Position numbers and translations under genes: made by a program. A stretch of DNA of 64,000 nt from Polyporus tsugae (Eukaryota > Basidiomycota > Agaricomycetes > Polyporales > Polyporaceae), in contig JAHRBS010000007.1 of NCBI GenBank assembly GCA_024305745.1, positions 2,418,001 through 2,482,000 on the forward strand, in the 5' to 3' direction. This document shows, one piece after another, positions 59,995 through 64,000 of this stretch (position 1 is the stretch's first letter; the number at the start of each line of letters is the position of its first letter). The notes beneath the pieces were generated by a model. It made no database searches, was not told the DNA's origin, and saw only the letters and a list, made by a program, of their open reading frames with translations.

Positions 59995-61653
59995 CTATGA
60001 CTGGTTCCATCCATCCCTACCAACCTCTGTGTCTTTGGTTGAACCTGAGCCTGATGGCACCATGGGCGGATGGCCCATCTCCTCATCACCTACGCTTGGC
60101 CGGTCCGCGTATCGTTGTTCGGGTATTCGAGGGCGCATTGCGATGTTTTCAAATTGGTCGTTGGTCAGAGCCTGTGAGGGGCTTGAGCGGTGCGCTGGCT
60201 GCTCCTGGCCACCACGCTTATACCGAGGCGGGTACGGCAGGTGCGAGATGGCGGAGTTGAGGGGCGGGTAGTACTGGCGGTAGGAGAAGTAGGCGACGAC
60301 GAACCCGAGGATCGAGCCCGTAAGCACATCCTGCCAGTGATGGCGGTAGTCCATGGTGCGCGAGATGGCGACAAGGGCTGCGCCGGAGAGCGGGACGAGC
60401 GCAATCCACGCCTTCACCTGTGGTAGTTTGCGGGCGTGAGCGTTCGCAGAAGAGTGCATGTTCGCTGTGACTTACGGTGTGCCCGCGCTCATCGAAGAGG
60501 TGCATCTTGCCCGCGAGATAGAAGGAGAGGAAGCCCAACCCAGCAAAGGAGACTGTGAGGAAACATTCATGAGCATGCCATCGTGAGCGGTTGGAGGCGT
60601 ACTTACGGCTGGAATGACCACTGGGAAAGCTTCTCCATCCGTCGGTCAAAATAGACACGTTCGTCTGCGTACAGATTGCGACTGTAGACAGACCGAGAGG
60701 GGGGTCCACCGCACCGGCCATTGGCTGACAGCGGTCAACCACATCTACATTACAAATCGTGAGCCGCGTGCTGAAAAGAAAAAAGCAACGCCAGCCTCAC
60801 CTGGGCGGGGTCTTCCGACAGTAATCTTGGAGAACTGAGTGACAGCGCCAGTGATGGAGCACGAGAGCAGCCCTGAGACCAGATGAGCATCGAAACGAAA
60901 TGGTAGGATGAACGGACTCACATCCCAGCCAGCTACTGTGCCAGTCCCATAATGAACGCAAGAGCAGGACGTTGATGATGGGCATGAGCACGATCGGCGC
61001 CACAGCAAATATGAGGTAGAGCATCCAAGGCTGTGGGCGTGGTGAGTACTCGCGGTACGGTACTTCACGGATTTCATACACACCGGTACTCGTTCATGGA
61101 CAGCGAAACTAGCATAGTCGTGTCAGACGCTAGAGAACTGGAGAAGGGTGGTTGAAAGTCAATCAACTCACGTGTGAAGCAGACTATCCGAAGGACGTTC
61201 AATGTACAGTATCAGTGGCGGATCGACGACAAGTCAACGACGGCATCACATACGAGGTATCGGTCAAGGAGAATTGTCTCTTGAATCCCGGAACCTTGTC
61301 GAGGGCAAAGAAGGCGGCGCTGAGCGAAATAGTTCAACAACCTCCCAGGCAGCACAGCGGCGATCACCTACGCAAGGCCAATGCACAATATCCTGACAAC
61401 CAGACCACAGCCGTTTGAGCACCTCAACAACTCTGGCGCATGAAGAAAGTACTCACCAGTCTGGCGCATACGACAAAATTGCCTGGAGAAGGAACCCTCG
61501 TCGATTTCCAGCAAACGCCATCTTGCTCTCTCCGGTCTGGGCAGGGATATTATTGGCGGAGTAGACAGACGTGTTGGAGTAAGTTTGCGAGTGGGCTGGT
61601 GGTAAGTCGTGGGGCGGATAGTCGTCTGGGCCCTCGAGACGACGGTAGGACAT
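59995..61653 (-). CDS. PAP2-type lipid phosphate phosphatase (DPP1/LPP1-like)
   Basis: Integral membrane enzyme that dephosphorylates phosphatidate, diacylglycerol pyrophosphate and related lipids. Starts [16 protein letters not shown] with a polar N-terminus. All three phosphatase motifs are present: [15 protein letters not shown] and [13 protein letters not shown]. Membrane helices include [43 protein letters not shown] and [14 protein letters not shown] short exon (about 27 nt) encodes FAVHERVP, the DPP1-like turn after the first helix. The C-terminal tail of about 80 residues is Pro/Ser-rich and ends RDGWNQS. About eight introns; not all 5' joins are certain. Confidence 0.92.
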
Positions 61654-62221
61654 CAATATTAGGATTCAGCAAATGCAATATAGTGGGACGGGGGCGGGCG
61701 GGGCTGGAATGGGAATGAAGCCGGTGTGAAACAGAGAGGTATGGGACTCGGAGCAGCCACGATCTCGTTTCGCAAGCACCGTGCTTCGTGTGGTTCTCCG
61801 AGAAGGACCGATTGTCGCAAATACTTGGGCGTCCTCAATCAAACCCCGCACTGAGCCCCGCAGCGTTTTCATCGCCTTGTGTGTGCGGTCGCGGATTCTC
61901 TGCACACGTATATGTACTTGCATCCTCACTTATACGGTCCTTTTGGTGCAATGGCTGACCAAACTCGAGCTCCAAGAGTGAGTCCTAGGAGGGTGGTCCA
62001 GCCTGACAGTCCGCAGTAACGATGTTGGAATATAGCGATCGGTCGGGGGAGCCTAACTCCTCGACAAAAATAAATTGTCCTAACCAGGTCCTAACAGCAC
62101 CAGGGTTCTAGTACTTATACTTACTGTACCTTGTTCCTGGCGTCAGACACGCGGCTACAGACGCGCCCGTTGGACGTTCTTGCACCCAAACCACGATCAC
62201 TTGACATCCCCATAGTCCACG
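61654..62221. other. Divergent lipid phosphatase/PPP4R2 promoter region
   Basis: 568 bases without a supported gene. Confidence 0.45.
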
Positions 62222-63355
62222 ATGGATACGGATCCATTCGAATGGAAAGAAGGTAGTACATGAAACACGTCTTCTCGCGTCGTGCTCACGTCTCGTCGAG
62301 CCTGCAGACTACGGCGACATCCTCGAAAAGATTGCGGCGACCGATATAGTGCAGTACGCCCTCTTCTTGTGGTCGTGAGGGACGCACTGACAGACGGAGG
62401 GCCATAAAGAATTGAATGGCCACTGCTGCGGAACGTCATCAAGTACAGGCTAGACAAGGTGCGATCAACTATGTTTATACCCCGCCATCCAAAAGAACCC
62501 GCTAATCCTTTGCAGAACCTCGCAACTTTTCTCGCGGATGGCCCTCGATGGGAGCCTCGGCCGCCCTTGATGATTACGACGCCTCAGCAACTTCAGAATG
62601 GCGGCCTGAAACTGCCACCGTTCCCGGCACGGGAATACCCAGCGGGAACCTCTAACCCGCTACCGAAAGTAGACTTATCGGAGAAGGAGGCAGATGAGTT
62701 CAAGACATCCATCCATGCCCAGTTGGACGAGTTGGACGGGTACGAGGCACATATCTCAGTTGTGGACAGGATAACCAGACAATTCAACAGCACCCCCTTC
62801 ACAATACAGCGCATATGCGAGCTTTGCGTCAATCCGCGACAACACTACAAGTACATCGGCAAGTACTTGAGAGCAGTGGAAAAGACCCTGCTCGTAACCT
62901 CCACATGGGATGTCTTCCCCCCGCTATCTGAGAGCGATAGCACGTATTTGGCAGTCGGCTCGATCAGCACCTCTACAGTGTCAGCTCCCAACACGCCGCT
63001 GTTCTCCCCCATCCCGTTCCTCCACGAAGATGCCCGCCGTTCAAAGTCACGCAGTCCGCCCCCAAGTCCACTCGTTCTCCCTACAACCATCACAGGTGGT
63101 GTTAGTGCCGAGGGTGGAGAGGGTAAGGCTCTGGGGCTGGTCGACGAGTTAGACGACCCCAGCCCTGGTCACATGAGTGACCATATAGAACCAATTTCCG
63201 CGACGACGACGGTGGAGTCAAGACCGTTACATGGAACGTTGGAGGAGCGGTTCGTGAAGGGTTCGGAGGAGGGAGCGACCGGTGGGGCGGGAGAAACAAG
63301 TGAGGACGTACCCATGGCGCAGTACGAAGAGGGGAAGGATAATAAGACCGATTGA
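62222..63355 (+). CDS. PPP4R2: Protein phosphatase 4 regulatory subunit 2
   Basis: Regulatory partner of the PP4 catalytic subunit, involved in DNA-damage recovery. Four exons (62222-62252, 62308-62353, 62410-62458, 62516-63355) give 321 residues. Reads MDTDPFEWKEDYGDILEKIA, then IEWPLLRNVIKYRLDKNLAT, FPAREYPAGTSN, PFTIQRICELCVNPRQHYK and KYLRAVEKTLLVTSTWD; the C-terminus is acidic and disordered. The third exon follows an AAG (62407-62409) used as acceptor, needed to give Q-I-E-W-P. The last intron (62459-62515, 57 nt) is stop-free and in frame. Confidence 0.92.
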
Positions 63356-63448
63356 ACGCACGATGTACTGCATCAACTTGAACCGAATGAGGCCCACTGA
63401 CATCTTGCTGTGAGCTTCGAACACGACAGATGTGAACCGACGCTGCCG

Positions 63449-64000
63449 TCAGGTGAAGTCCTGTTTGATTTTTTCCAACATCGCTTTCATACGCAAGCCC
63501 ATATCCGGTTGACCACGACCACGCCCTCGTTGCACGCCGCCCCGACCTCTGGATTCACCACCTCTGGTCCCTCCACCTCTTCCCCGGCCTCTGTCTCTGC
63601 CTCTGCTACCTCTGCCTCGAGAAGGAGCGGCTCCTCTGTGCCTATGCAACGGGTCCGATTTGTGGGTATGCAAAGAGGAGCGCGAATATGCCATTCGCTG
63701 GAGATCTCGGAGTGAAGACTGTTCATCCGAGCGTTTCTGCGGTCCATTCCGTGCGCTCTTCGGCGGGGTTGGTCTTTTGAAGGAGGCAGACGTGGGATTA
63801 GATGTGTCTGGCGTTTCGTCCTCAGAGGACCCTTCCGGCTCGGAGTCGACCGCCTCGTCTCCGGTCTTCTGAGCTGCGACGCCGCCGTCAGAAGAGCCGG
63901 AGGTCAGCCCTTGCTCTTCGTCGTCTTCTAGATCCTGGTCCGATTCACGGTCGTTGGGTTCGTCCGCGCCGACACGACGTTCAAACTGATGCCGCGAAGG
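63449..64000 (-). CDS. C-terminal part of an RGG-rich, probably nucleolar protein (cut by right edge)
   Basis: An open frame from the window edge to a stop at 63449. The visible 183 codons begin with a polar, acidic region (DQDLEDDEEQGLTSG, SEPEGSSEDETPD), pass a basic stretch (FKRPTPPKSARNGPQKR) and enter an RGG/RG-repeat domain (PSRGRGSRGRDRGRGRGGG and more). The end is a short conserved-looking helix, MGLRMKAMLEKIKQDFT. RGG domains bind RNA and are arginine-methylated. This order is typical of rRNA-processing proteins, but I cannot name the family. Confidence 0.7.
   Translation of the reverse strand, partial: PSRHQFERRVGADEPNDRESDQDLEDDEEQGLTSGSSDGGVAAQKTGDEAVDSEPEGSSEDETPDTSNPTSASFKRPTPPKSARNGPQKRSDEQSSLRDLQRMAYSRSSLHTHKSDPLHRHRGAAPSRGRGSRGRDRGRGRGGGTRGGESRGRGGVQRGRGRGQPDMGLRMKAMLEKIKQDFT

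Overview
The window is nuclear DNA of a filamentous basidiomycete, most likely an Agaricomycete. It is GC-rich. Nearly every gene is cut by many short introns (about 50-65 bases) with GTRNGT-like donors. The gene set is that of ordinary fungal housekeeping loci, with several pairs of divergent genes sharing promoters of 100-600 bases. I see no phage, CRISPR array, recognisable transposon, secondary-metabolite cluster or toxin system.

Layout. 0-9.9 kb: the 3' end of a small membrane protein, a membrane dipeptidase (M19), an unknown four-helix membrane protein with a Pro-rich tail, then SPT8 (SAGA) divergent from SRP54. 10-24.3 kb: poly(A)-binding protein, a SCAMP, a secreted RlpA/barwin-like protein, a COQ11-like mitochondrial dehydrogenase relative, mitochondrial adenylate kinase, then an N-terminal methyltransferase (NTM1) divergent from the replication-fork protein CSM3. 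24.3-29 kb: a gene-poor stretch holding one well-supported orphan and two doubtful coding-like segments. 29-40.4 kb: aprataxin, a Gfo/Idh/MocA oxidoreductase, two uncharacterised genes, a proline-iminopeptidase-like hydrolase, then the mitochondrial genes AIM34-like and COA8. 40.5-50 kb: NUP133 divergent from a PRCC-type protein, histone H2B and HTD2 (mitochondrial fatty acid synthesis). 51-64 kb: a Pro-rich orphan, phosphoserine aminotransferase followed by an intron-bearing tRNA-Ser(GCU), a Cys-rich orphan, GYP7 (TBC RabGAP), RPS21, a PAP2 lipid phosphatase, PPP4R2 and the C-terminus of an RGG-rich protein.

What stands out is RNA-level architecture rather than a new system. Three internal microexons of 13, 17 and 11 nt each carry active-site or family-signature codons. 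Six introns are best explained with AAG 3' splice sites, and one is GC-AG. Three introns are stop-free and a multiple of three long. Candidate regulatory signals include a perfect TGACTC/GAGTCA palindrome before the serine-biosynthesis gene, paired ACGCGT boxes before CSM3, an ACGCGT and E2F-like pair before H2B, and an A-rich leader before the poly(A)-binding protein gene. All gene models were built by eye from reading frames, splice consensus and remembered family sequences; no database search was run.
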